DNA from: Streptomyces angustmyceticus
GTDB lineage: Bacteria; Actinomycetota; Actinomycetes; Streptomycetales; Streptomycetaceae
Direction: 5' to 3'
Assembly: GCF_019933235.1 (NCBI RefSeq)
Contig: NZ_CP082945.1
Span: 7,291,501-7,355,500, forward strand
DNA length: 64,000 nt
Below the pieces are notes generated by a model that worked only from the letters and a program-made list of their open reading frames with translations, was not told where the DNA came from and ran no database searches. Shown here in pieces: positions 36,174-44,602 of the stretch. The position numbers were made by a program, and so were the translations under genes. The stretch's first letter is position 1, and each line of letters starts with the position of its first letter.

Positions 36174-37484
36174 ATGTTCGGAATCGTCAGGCCCTGCACC
36201 CATCGCCTGTCGCACGGGCTCAAAGCGGAGTGGATGGCCCATCTGTGCGGTCTGTGTCTCGCGCTGCGCGGCGATCACGGGCAGTTCGCGCGGGTCGTCA
36301 CGAACTACGACGGACTGATCATCTCCGTGCTGACGGACGCCCAGTCCGGCCCCGGGCGGAGCCCCCGCCGCACCGCGGGACCCTGCCCGCTGCGGGGCAT
36401 GCGGACCGCGTCGGTGGCGCAGGGCGAGGGCGCGCGCCTCGCGGCCTCGGTGTCCCTGGTGCTCGCCTCGGCGAAGATACGCGACCATGTCGCCGACGGG
36501 AACGGGGCGTTGCGCCGCCGGCCGGTGGCCGCCGCCGCGCGCAGGGTCGCCGCGGGCTGGGACCGGGCCGGGGCGCGCACCGGCGCCGCCCTCGGGTTCG
36601 ACACCGCCGTCCTCGTCGACGCGGTCGACCGGCAACTGGGCATCGAGGAACTGGCCGGCCCCGGCACACCGCTGACGGTCGTCACCGAGCCGACCGAGAC
36701 GGCGACCGCCGCGGCCTTCGCGCACACCGCGGTGCTGGCGGGCCGGCCGGGCAACGCCGCGCCGCTGGCCGAGGCGGGCCGGCTCTTCGGGCGGCTGGCC
36801 CACCTCCTCGACGCGGTGGAGGACCGGGCGTCGGACGCCGCCGAGGGCGCCTGGAACCCGCTCGCCGCCACCGGCGCCTCGCTCGCGCAGGCCCGCCGGC
36901 TGTGCGACGACGCGCTGCACGGCATCCGCCTCGCGCTGCGCGACGTGGAGTTCGCCGACTCCGCCCTGGTGCATGTGCTGCTGGTGCACGAGCTGCGCCG
37001 CTCGGTGGACCGCGCGTTCGGCACGGTCTCCTGCTCCCACCAGGGCCACGGCGCGCCGGGGCCGTACGACGGCCAGGGCGGGAACCCGTACCGGAACGGC
37101 GGTCCCGCCCCCTACGGGCAGCCTCCCCAGTACGGTCAGACGCCGGGCGGGGGCCCGTACATCCACGGACAGCAGCAGCTGAACGGGCCCCAGCACCCGT
37201 ACGGCGGCGGTCCGATGGGCCCCGGCGGTCACGGCGGCGGTCACGGGGGCGGCTCCGGCGGCGGCGAGGGCGGGATGCCGCCGTTCCCGCAGCAGCCGAA
37301 GAAGCCCCGTGGCTTCCTCGCGGGCTGTGCGGTCGCCATCGGGCTGTGCTGCACCTGCAAGCTCTGCTGTGCCGAGGAGTACGAGGGGCCCTGGTCGCGC
37401 AAGAAGCGCGAGGGGTGCTGCCACACGTGCGATTGCGGCGACGGTTGTGATTGCTGCGACTGCTGCAGTTGCTGCGACTGCTGA
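36174..37484 (+). CDS. DUF5685 family protein with a cysteine-rich tail
   Basis: A 436-residue protein. The N-terminal 290 residues (MFGIVRPCTHRLSHGLKAEWMAHLCGLCLALRG onward, given in outline) match the actinobacterial DUF5685 group, all-helical with early paired cysteines (C8, C25, C28). A Gly/Pro/Gln/Tyr-rich linker (about 300-375) follows. The final 54 residues contain 18 cysteines in CC and CxC pairs (for example CDCCDCCSCCDC at the very end), suggesting metal binding or a structural thiol cluster. Function is unknown; the early CxxC pair could also bind metal. Confidence 0.8.
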   Translation: MFGIVRPCTHRLSHGLKAEWMAHLCGLCLALRGDHGQFARVVTNYDGLIISVLTDAQSGPGRSPRRTAGPCPLRGMRTASVAQGEGARLAASVSLVLASAKIRDHVADGNGALRRRPVAAAARRVAAGWDRAGARTGAALGFDTAVLVDAVDRQLGIEELAGPGTPLTVVTEPTETATAAAFAHTAVLAGRPGNAAPLAEAGRLFGRLAHLLDAVEDRASDAAEGAWNPLAATGASLAQARRLCDDALHGIRLALRDVEFADSALVHVLLVHELRRSVDRAFGTVSCSHQGHGAPGPYDGQGGNPYRNGGPAPYGQPPQYGQTPGGGPYIHGQQQLNGPQHPYGGGPMGPGGHGGGHGGGSGGGEGGMPPFPQQPKKPRGFLAGCAVAIGLCCTCKLCCAEEYEGPWSRKKREGCCHTCDCGDGCDCCDCCSCCDC

Positions 37485-37548
37485 GCGGAGCACGACCGCG
37501 CTCGTGGTCCGCCCGGTTCGCCCTGGTGACCTCCGACTGCCGGGGGAG

Positions 37549-37580
37549 CGGGCGGCCACGGCCCGGGCCGTGGCCGCCCG
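37549..37580. terminator. Perfect 32-base palindrome between convergent genes
   Basis: CGGGCGGCCACGGCCC is followed directly by its exact complement, forming a 16-bp dyad with no spacer. It lies between the DUF5685 stop (37484) and the stop of the membrane protein gene (37586), in the position of a shared terminator. Confidence 0.7.
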
Positions 37581-37585
37581 GTGGG

Positions 37586-38437
37586 TCAGGCGCCCGGCGG
37601 CACCCGTGAGGGGCGGCCGGAGCCGCGGGTGAACTGGTAGCCGGCGATACCGGCCAGGGCCGCGAGCAGCCCGCCCGCCGCGGTCCAGAGCCAGCGGTCG
37701 GACCACCCGCCGGAGGACCAGCCGCCGTCCGGCGCGATCAGGTCCGCGGGCTTCCCGGGTGCGGCGCTCTGCTCGTCCTCGGGGGCGGTGCTCTCCTCGT
37801 CCTCGGGGCCGGCGGTGGAGACGCCGGGCACCAGCGGGGCGCCGAGCGTGCCGTCCACGGCGTGCGCGCCGCCCATGTCGGCGACGGTGGCGCCGACCTC
37901 GGCGTGCACCGGCAGCCCGAGGTCGTCCTTGGGCAGGTCGGCGACCGTCAGGCGGACGTAGTAGCCGCCCGGCAGCGGATCGTTCGCCCAGGGCTCGGAC
38001 CAGGCACGGACCGTGCGCAGCGTGCAGGACAGCTCGACGGACTCCGCGTCCTGGGCCGCCGTCCGCGTCCGGGCGCCGTACTGGCAGTCCTGGCGGCGGC
38101 GCAGCCCGTCGTAGACGTCGAGCTGCCAGGTGGCCGTGCCGTGCCGGGCGCTCCGCGGCAGTTTCACCTCGGCCTTGACGGTGGCCCGCTGGCCCGCGTC
38201 CACGGGCAGCACCCAGTAGAGGTAGTCGCCGGTGGACGCGTCGGCCGTGGCCCGCTGGTCCGGCTTGATGACGGTCGCCGTGCGGAAGGAGGTGCCGGCC
38301 TCGGTCGGGGCGGCCGCCGCGTCGTCCGAGCCGGTGCTCGGGCTCGGGGACGGGCTCTCGGCGAGGGCCGTCGCGGCCGTGCCGAAGAGGGCGGCGCCCG
38401 CCAGCGCGGCCGTCGTCAAGGTACGTAGGGTGCGCAT
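37586..38437 (-). CDS. Secreted protein with C-terminal membrane anchor, partner of the vWA protein
   Basis: A 283-residue protein with a signal peptide (MRTLRTLTTAALAGAALFG ... ALAES), a beta-rich extracellular domain of about 170 residues (YLYWVLPVDAGQRATVKAEVKLP) with a cysteine pair, a Ser/Glu/Asp/Pro-rich linker, one membrane helix near the end (LWTAAGGLLAALAGIAGYQF) and a short basic tail. Its ATG overlaps the upstream stop by one base (TGATG), so it is coupled to the von Willebrand A gene. It probably assembles with that protein on the outer face of the membrane. Confidence 0.8.
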   Translation of the reverse strand: MRTLRTLTTAALAGAALFGTAATALAESPSPSPSTGSDDAAAAPTEAGTSFRTATVIKPDQRATADASTGDYLYWVLPVDAGQRATVKAEVKLPRSARHGTATWQLDVYDGLRRRQDCQYGARTRTAAQDAESVELSCTLRTVRAWSEPWANDPLPGGYYVRLTVADLPKDDLGLPVHAEVGATVADMGGAHAVDGTLGAPLVPGVSTAGPEDEESTAPEDEQSAAPGKPADLIAPDGGWSSGGWSDRWLWTAAGGLLAALAGIAGYQFTRGSGRPSRVPPGA

Positions 38438-39708
38438 CAGTTGGTCCTCCAGACGGTCACGCGCCAACGGGAGATCCAGCCCCACAGCAGGCCGGTGAGC
38501 AGCCCGGTGAGCGCCAGCGCGGCCAGCAGCCACCAGCCGTGTCCCAGGCCGAAGAAGGCCGCGTCGGAGGCGTCGTCGGGGCCGTCCACCACGTCGACGG
38601 CCAGCTCGACGGGCAGGCCCGGGTCGGTCTTGACCGAGGCGGGCGCCGAGAACGAGTTGCTGACCTGCAGGCAGACGGTCTCCGCCGCGGACGCGTCGTC
38701 GTCCGCGGCATCGGACGCCGCCTTCGGGTAGCGCAGCCCGGACGAGATCACGTCGGTGCGGCCGTCACCGGCCTCCGCGCCGCGGACGATCTCCCGGCCG
38801 TGCACGGTCGAGGCCCGCAGCAGGACCCCGTAGTCGTTGTTGACGGCGCGGTCGGCGGCGATGCTCACCGAGGCGCGCAGTTCCTGGCCGGGCCGGACGT
38901 CCACCCGGTACCAGCGGTGCTCGGCGAACTTCTCCCGGTCGCTGTAGAGGCCGGGCTTCAGCTTGGGGGCGCCGGCGCACTGCCGGGTTCCTTCGGTCGC
39001 CACCGGAGTGGCCACCGGACGGGCGGCGCGGTCCACCAACTGGTGCACCCGGTCGCGCAGTTCCTTGGTGTGCTGCACCGAGGTGTAGGTGCCGCCGGTG
39101 GCCTCCGCGATGCAGCTCAGCTGGTTGCGGGTCTTGGCATCCGGCAGCAGCCCGAGGGTGTCGACGGTGAGGTGGATGCCCTGGGCGGCGATGTCCCGCG
39201 CCACCTGGCAGGGGTCGAGCGGGGCGCAGGTGTCCTCGCCGTCCGTGATGAGGACGATCCTGCGGGACCCGTCGCCGCCCTTGAGGTCGTCGGCCGCGCC
39301 CAGCAGCGCCGGCCCGATGGGCGTCCAGCCGGTGGGGCTGAGCGTGGCCACCGCGGTCTTCGCCTCGGTCCGGTCCAGCGGGCCGACCGGGTAGAGCTGC
39401 CGGGTGTCCTTGCAGCCGACTTTCCGGTCCTCGCCGCGGTAGTTGGCGCCGAGGGTGCGTATGCCGAGCTGGACCTCGTCCGGTACGGCGTCCAGCACCT
39501 CGTTGAACGCCTGCTTCGCGGCGGCCATCCGGCTCTGCCCGTCGATGTCGCGGGCCCGCATCGAGCCGCTGACATCGAGCGTCAACTCGACTTTGGGGGA
39601 GGACTTCGCGTCGGGTTCACCGGCGCTGGCGGGTGTGGGGGCAAGGGCGACGGTCATCGCGGCCAGCAGGCCGCACACCCCGGCCGCCAGCCGTTTTCTT
39701 GTGATCAT
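38437..39708 (-). CDS. Secreted von Willebrand factor A domain protein, membrane anchored
   Basis: A 423-residue protein with a signal peptide ending PTPASAGE. A vWA domain (about 38-215) carries the full MIDAS set: DVSGSM, then Thr in PTGWTPIG, then ITDGEDTC. A beta domain (residues 240-380) resembles the extracellular domain of its downstream partner, and one C-terminal helix (WWLLAALALTGLLTGLLWGW) is followed by a basic tail. The pair likely forms an adhesion- or envelope-associated complex in the pseudoperiplasmic space. Cysteines flank the MIDAS loop. Confidence 0.87.
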   Translation of the reverse strand: MITRKRLAAGVCGLLAAMTVALAPTPASAGEPDAKSSPKVELTLDVSGSMRARDIDGQSRMAAAKQAFNEVLDAVPDEVQLGIRTLGANYRGEDRKVGCKDTRQLYPVGPLDRTEAKTAVATLSPTGWTPIGPALLGAADDLKGGDGSRRIVLITDGEDTCAPLDPCQVARDIAAQGIHLTVDTLGLLPDAKTRNQLSCIAEATGGTYTSVQHTKELRDRVHQLVDRAARPVATPVATEGTRQCAGAPKLKPGLYSDREKFAEHRWYRVDVRPGQELRASVSIAADRAVNNDYGVLLRASTVHGREIVRGAEAGDGRTDVISSGLRYPKAASDAADDDASAAETVCLQVSNSFSAPASVKTDPGLPVELAVDVVDGPDDASDAAFFGLGHGWWLLAALALTGLLTGLLWGWISRWRVTVWRTN

Positions 39709-39860
39709 CGCCGGATCGTATGGAGAAACTCCCCGCAATCCAAAACGGGGCCCAAGTGGGCTGCGGACAGCGGCCGGTGACCGCCCGCCCGGCCGCGCAA
39801 GACGGCGTCGGTGTGCCGTACGGCGCGGGGCCGGGCGGGGGAAGCGCTCCGCCGCCGCGG

Positions 39861-41039
39861 TCAGTCCAGCGCGGCCGCCATCCGCCGTACGGCCTCCGTC
39901 AGCAGCTCGGGCGAGGTCGCCAGGTTGAGCCGGACGTGACCGGCGCCGCCGGTGCCGAAGCCGGGGCCGGAGCTGAGCGCCACCCTGCCGCGCGCGAGGA
40001 AGACCGCGGCCGGATCGTCGCCCAGACCGAGCGGGCGGCAGTCGAGCCAGGCGAGGTAGGTGCCCTCCGCGGGGCGGTAGCGGACCGCGGGGAGGTGCTC
40101 GGCCAGCAGGGCGGCGAGCAGCCTGCGATTGTCGTCGAGGCCGCCGCGCACCGCGTCGAGCCAGTCGCCGCCGTCCCGCAGGGCGGCGGTGTGGGCGATG
40201 ATGCCCAGGTGGCTGGGGCCGTGGCTGACCTCCTCCGGCATCCGGGCCAGGTCTTCGGCCGCCGCGGGGCCGGCGAGGGCGAGCGCCGCCTTGAGACCGG
40301 CCAGGTTCCACGCCTTGGACGCCGACATCAGCGACAGACCGCTCTCCGCCCCGGGCACGCTCAGGTAGGGCACGAAACGGGCGTCGAGGGCCACCACGGG
40401 GGCGTGGATCTCGTCGGCGACCACCCGGACGCCGTACCGGTCCGCCAGCGCGGCGACCGCGGCCAGCTCCTCGGCGCCGTGCACGGTGCCGGTGGGGTTG
40501 TGCGGGCTGCACAGCAGGTACGCGGCCCGGCCCCCGTCCGCGACGGCCTGCCGGAACGACTCCTCCAGCGCGGCGAAGTCGATCCGCAGGTCCGCTCCCA
40601 GCGGGGCCTCCACCACCCGCCGGTCCATATGCGTCACGAACTGGTAGAACGGCCGGTACACGGGGCAGTTGACGACCACCGGGTCTCCCGGGCCGGTGAC
40701 CAGTTTGAGCATCTCGACGATGCCCAGCATCACGTCGGGCACGACCGCCGTGCGCTCGACGGCGAGCCCGTCCCAGCCCCAGCGCGCCCGCGCGAAGCCG
40801 GCCAGCGCGTCGGCGTACGCCGTGCCCGCCGGGTAGCCGGTGTCGCCGCGCGCCACGGCGTCCGTGATCGCCGTGACGACCGGCGCGGGCAGCGGCACAT
40901 CCATCTCCGCGACCCACAGGGGCAGCACATCGTCCGGGTAGGCGCGCCACTTCATGCTCGTCCGCCGTCGGAGTTCGCCGAGGGTGAGCCGGCGCAGCGG
41001 GTTGGTGTCGTCGGGGGTGGCACCAGGCAGGGGATCCAT
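39861..41039 (-). CDS. PLP aminotransferase / cystathionine beta-lyase (MalY/PatB type)
   Basis: A 392-residue fold-type I PLP enzyme. The lysine for the Schiff base is in SLMSASKAWNLAGLK, the PLP-ring Asp in VVADEIHAPV, and the substrate Asn in LLCSPHNPTGTVH. The N-terminal LPLWVAEMDVPLPAPV is typical of MalY/PatB C-S lyases that split cystathionine or cysteine conjugates. The ATG at 41039 (MDPLPGATPDDT) was preferred; a longer frame upstream adds arginine-rich shadow sequence. It is a single gene. Confidence 0.92.
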   Translation of the reverse strand: MDPLPGATPDDTNPLRRLTLGELRRRTSMKWRAYPDDVLPLWVAEMDVPLPAPVVTAITDAVARGDTGYPAGTAYADALAGFARARWGWDGLAVERTAVVPDVMLGIVEMLKLVTGPGDPVVVNCPVYRPFYQFVTHMDRRVVEAPLGADLRIDFAALEESFRQAVADGGRAAYLLCSPHNPTGTVHGAEELAAVAALADRYGVRVVADEIHAPVVALDARFVPYLSVPGAESGLSLMSASKAWNLAGLKAALALAGPAAAEDLARMPEEVSHGPSHLGIIAHTAALRDGGDWLDAVRGGLDDNRRLLAALLAEHLPAVRYRPAEGTYLAWLDCRPLGLGDDPAAVFLARGRVALSSGPGFGTGGAGHVRLNLATSPELLTEAVRRMAAALD

Positions 41040-41145
41040 GGAGCCAAAATAGGCACGTCGCCCGGTGAAGGGCAGAGGGCGAGTCGGCCCGGGAGGCGGT
41101 CGGCGGCCGCGGACGGGGCCGGAGGGGCGGCGCACGGGCCCGGCG

Positions 41146-43332
41146 TCAGGTGGCGGTGATCACCAGAGCGGCCTGGTCATCGGGGGTGGACCGGCCGGCG
41201 AAGGCGGTCACGGCGGCGTGGACGGCCTCGATCAGACCGGCCGCGCCGCCCGCCGTGCCCGGAAGGCCGTGGAGGGCGTCGGCCAGCCGGTGTTCGTCGA
41301 AGAACTCGCCGTCGGCGGAGCGGGCCTCGGTGATGCCGTCGGTGACCAGCACCAGGCTGTCGCCCGGCGCCAGGTCGAGCCGGCACGCGGTGCCGTCGAA
41401 CTCCGGGCCGACCCCCAGGAGCAGGCCGGACTGGACGAGTTGTTCGACCGTGCCGTCGCCGCGGCGCACGAACGGCGGCACATGGCCGGCCCGGATCAGC
41501 TCCAGCGCGAGGTGCGGGCCGGTGTGCCGCAGTTCGCCGTAGACGAGCGAGACGAAGTAGTCCGCGTCCAGCGCGCTGCCGGCCAGGGCGTCGTTGATGG
41601 CGATGACCACGTCCGCCGGGTCGTGCAGCAGACGCGCGGCGGCGCGGGCGGTGTGGCGGACCATGCCGGTGATGGTGGCGGCCGGCGCGCCGCGCCCGCA
41701 CACATCGCCGATCATGAACGCCCAGCGGTCGTCGGGGAGCGGGAAGACGTCGTAGAAGTCGCCGCCGACCTCCAGACCCTCCCCGGCGGGGTAGTAGGAC
41801 GCCGCGAGGTCGGCGCCGGGAATGCGGGGCAGCTCCGGGGGCAGCAGCCCGGCCTGCAGCTCGCGGGCCAGCTGGGCGCGGTTGCTGAACTGGTGCGCGT
41901 TGTCGGCACTGGAGGCGGCCCGGCGGGCCAGTTCCTCGGCGAGGGCGATGACATGGCCGTCCAGGGGCCGGCCGGTGGCCAGCAGGGTCAGGACGCCGAA
42001 GGTGCGGCCGCGGACCCGCAGCGGGACGCAGACGTAACCGGTGACGCCGGGCACGGCGGGGCGGCCGCCGGGCGGGACACCGGCCCGGTCCGTCCGCGTG
42101 GCGCCGGAGGCCAGGACCCGGGCCACCGCCGTGTCGATGCGCTCGCGGAGGGCGGGGGAGGCGAAGAGGTCCTCCTCGGCCGGGGTGGCGGCGGCCATGG
42201 CGATCAGCCGGGTCCGGCCGTCGTCCTCGCGCACATGGACGCTGCACAGCGGCGCCAGGGTCGGCACGGCCAGCCGGGCCAGGCACTGCAGGCAGTCGGC
42301 GAAGTGCGGCTCGCGGGTGATGGCCGTGCTGGCCTCCAGGACGAAGGCCAGGTCCTCGCGGGCCTCCTTCTCCCGTTCCTGGGCCGCGCGGCCTGCCTCC
42401 ATGGCCTGGTGGCGTTCGATGGCCAGCGCGGCGATCCGGGCGAACGCGGCGCTGAGGGCCAGGTCCGTCTCCTCGGGGGCCTTGGGGGCCCGGTGGTACA
42501 TGGCGAAGGTGCCCAGCAGCCGGTCGTCGGTCCCGATGATCGGGGTGGACCAGCACGCCGCGACCCCGGCCCGCGCCGCGAGCTCGCGATAGCGCTCCCA
42601 CCGGTGATCGGTGGCGATATCGGTGACGATCACCGGCACCCGCAGATGCGCTGCCGTGCCGCACGACCCCTCGTCCGCCCCGATGGGTATCCCGTCGATC
42701 GCCTCGTTGTAGAAGTCGGGCAGGTCAGGGCCGGTGCCGTGCCGAAGGTGCCCGCCGTCGGCGTCGGCCAGCAGCACCGAGACGATCAGGTTCGGCGACA
42801 ACTCCTCGATCGCGCGGGCCATTCCGGTCAGGATGTCGTCCAGCGGTGCGTCGCGCGCGATCTGCTCCAGCAGGATGCGCTGTTCGGCCGCGAGGAGCTG
42901 GGCGTGGTGGTACACGGTGGTCTCCACGGCGATCACGATCACCCCGTCGACCCCGCCCACCGGGTCCCGGCGCGGCTCGTAGGTGAAGTCGAAGAACCCC
43001 TCCCGCTCCGCCCCCGGCCCGCCGAGCAGCAGCCGCGCGCCGCGGGCGCGGAAGGCGGTGCCGGTGCGGTACACCGCGTCGAGCCGTTCGAGGACGCCCT
43101 GCGACGCCAGCTCGGGAACCAGCTCGCCGATCGGCGTGCCGGCATCCGTACGGCTGCCGCCGAACGCCTCGAAGAACGCCGGGTTCGCCGCCTCCAGCAG
43201 GTGGGAGGAGCCGCCCAGCGCGACGAAGATCACCGGAGCCTGGTCGAACAGGTCCCCGTACTCCTCGGTCCGCCGGGACGGGGACCGGGGAGAAGTGGTG
43301 ACCGCGCCGAGGCGGTCCGGCTGTAGGGACAT
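41146..43332 (-). CDS. SpoIIE/PP2C phosphatase with PAS and two GAF domains
   Basis: A 728-residue protein. It has an N-terminal PAS domain (about 25-140, YGDLFDQAPVIFVALGGSSH), a first GAF (about 155-310, DEGSCGTAAHLRVPVIVTDI), a second GAF (about 330-490) and a SpoIIE phosphatase (about 510-725; LEVGGDFYDVFPL, IGDVCGRGAPAAT, VTDGITEARS). The ATG at 43332 starts the conserved region; GGGCGG is eight bases upstream. It lacks the RsbW-like kinase domain of the two larger paralogues. Confidence 0.9.
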   Translation of the reverse strand: MSLQPDRLGAVTTSPRSPSRRTEEYGDLFDQAPVIFVALGGSSHLLEAANPAFFEAFGGSRTDAGTPIGELVPELASQGVLERLDAVYRTGTAFRARGARLLLGGPGAEREGFFDFTYEPRRDPVGGVDGVIVIAVETTVYHHAQLLAAEQRILLEQIARDAPLDDILTGMARAIEELSPNLIVSVLLADADGGHLRHGTGPDLPDFYNEAIDGIPIGADEGSCGTAAHLRVPVIVTDIATDHRWERYRELAARAGVAACWSTPIIGTDDRLLGTFAMYHRAPKAPEETDLALSAAFARIAALAIERHQAMEAGRAAQEREKEAREDLAFVLEASTAITREPHFADCLQCLARLAVPTLAPLCSVHVREDDGRTRLIAMAAATPAEEDLFASPALRERIDTAVARVLASGATRTDRAGVPPGGRPAVPGVTGYVCVPLRVRGRTFGVLTLLATGRPLDGHVIALAEELARRAASSADNAHQFSNRAQLARELQAGLLPPELPRIPGADLAASYYPAGEGLEVGGDFYDVFPLPDDRWAFMIGDVCGRGAPAATITGMVRHTARAAARLLHDPADVVIAINDALAGSALDADYFVSLVYGELRHTGPHLALELIRAGHVPPFVRRGDGTVEQLVQSGLLLGVGPEFDGTACRLDLAPGDSLVLVTDGITEARSADGEFFDEHRLADALHGLPGTAGGAAGLIEAVHAAVTAFAGRSTPDDQAALVITAT

Positions 43333-43694
43333 GACAGGCCGCCCTTTCTGGCACGCACCGACCGAGTCGCCTGTCCACCTCCACTCTGGCACACCGCCCG
43401 GAGGATTCCAGGCCGCCGCGGGAGCGGTCACCGAGCGGAGGCGCGCGGCGACACGCCGGACTCCCCGGCCCGGCCTCCGCTGCCGTGCGCCCGCGCCGTG
43501 ACGGGGCCGTTCGGCGTACCCACCCCCCCTTCCCGGCGGCGACCACACCCGGCATGCCCCTTTCCTCCCCTATGGTCCTGATCGCCGGTACCGCCTGCGC
43601 CGACACCCCGACCGCCCGGCGGCCCGCCGGGCACGGCACCACCGCCTCCGCGCACGGCCGCCCCGGCGCAGGCCGCGACCACCCGAGGAACCCC
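43333..43694. other. Divergent intergenic region
   Basis: A 362-base gap between the leftward phosphatase and the rightward GNAT gene. Several in-frame codons extend the GNAT gene upstream, but they have no family resemblance. No clear promoter or operator was identified. Confidence 0.45.
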
Positions 43695-44471
43695 GTGATC
43701 GAACTCGCCCCGGACCAACTCCCGCCGCTTTCCGGCTGGTTCACCACCGGATCCCCCGGAGCGGCCGCGCTGCCCGAGCACGTCCGGGCCGGGGGCGCCG
43801 GCCGCTGGTGGGCCGACCGGGCCGCCGCTCCCCGCGCCCTGGCCGTGACCTGCGCCGACCACGTCCTGCTCAGCGGCGACCCCCAGGTCCTGGCCCCGGA
43901 CGCCCTCACCGCCTTCGCCGGGCACTACGTACAGGCCCCGGCCCGCTTCCTGCCGGCGCTGGGCGGCGCCTTCGACCGGGTCGTGCCCTGGGAACGGATG
44001 CTCTACCTCCACCGGCTTCCCGTCCCCGTGCCGCGCCTCCCGGCCGGGGTGACGGTGCGTCGGCTGGCCCCCGGGGACGCCCCGGCGCTGGGCGCCGTCA
44101 CCCGGGACGCGCCGTGGGTGCATGCCAGCTGGGGCGGACCGGCCCCGCTCGCCGCCGCCGGCCTCGGCTGGGCCGCCGTCCGCGAGGAGGCCGTCCTCGC
44201 CGTCGCCTGTACGTACTTCCGCGGCACCCGGTACGAGGACATCGCCTGCTTCACCGCCCCCGCGCACCGCCGCCGGCGCCTGGCCCTGGCCTGCGCGACC
44301 GCCCTGTGCCGGGACATCGCCGCCCGCGGCCGCACCCCGAGCTGGACCTGCTCCCGCGACCACCGCCCCAGCCGCCTCCTCGCCTGGACCGCGGGCTTCC
44401 GCCTGGAGCGCGAATACGTGCACCACCTCACCGGACGACCGGCCCGCAGGGACGCCGCGCTCCCCGCCTGA
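43695..44471 (+). CDS. GNAT-family N-acetyltransferase
   Basis: A 258-residue protein starting at a GTG preceded by GAGGA six bases upstream (MIELAPDQLPPL). The N-terminal half is a FR47/GNAT-like companion domain. The acetyl-CoA part in the second half has VTVRRLAPGDAPAL, then ACFTAPAHRRRRLALACATAL in the pyrophosphate-binding position and the late TAGFRLEREYVHH strand. Substrate unknown. No operon partner is evident. Confidence 0.82.
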   Translation: MIELAPDQLPPLSGWFTTGSPGAAALPEHVRAGGAGRWWADRAAAPRALAVTCADHVLLSGDPQVLAPDALTAFAGHYVQAPARFLPALGGAFDRVVPWERMLYLHRLPVPVPRLPAGVTVRRLAPGDAPALGAVTRDAPWVHASWGGPAPLAAAGLGWAAVREEAVLAVACTYFRGTRYEDIACFTAPAHRRRRLALACATALCRDIAARGRTPSWTCSRDHRPSRLLAWTAGFRLEREYVHHLTGRPARRDAALPA

Positions 44472-44602
44472 CCGCCCGCCGCCGTCCCGGGGACACGAAC
44501 GCGCCGCGGCGCCGAACACCACGGCGACGCGGCCCGCACTCCGTACGCTGACGTGCGTCTCGTCGATGGCCGGACGCTTTCGCGGTACGACAGGAGCACA
44601 CC

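Noticed and set aside
44472..44602. A c-di-AMP (ydaO) riboswitch before the KimA-like transporter
   Set aside because: Only 131 bases separate the genes, and I could not find the conserved ydaO core elements. A covariance search would be decisive.
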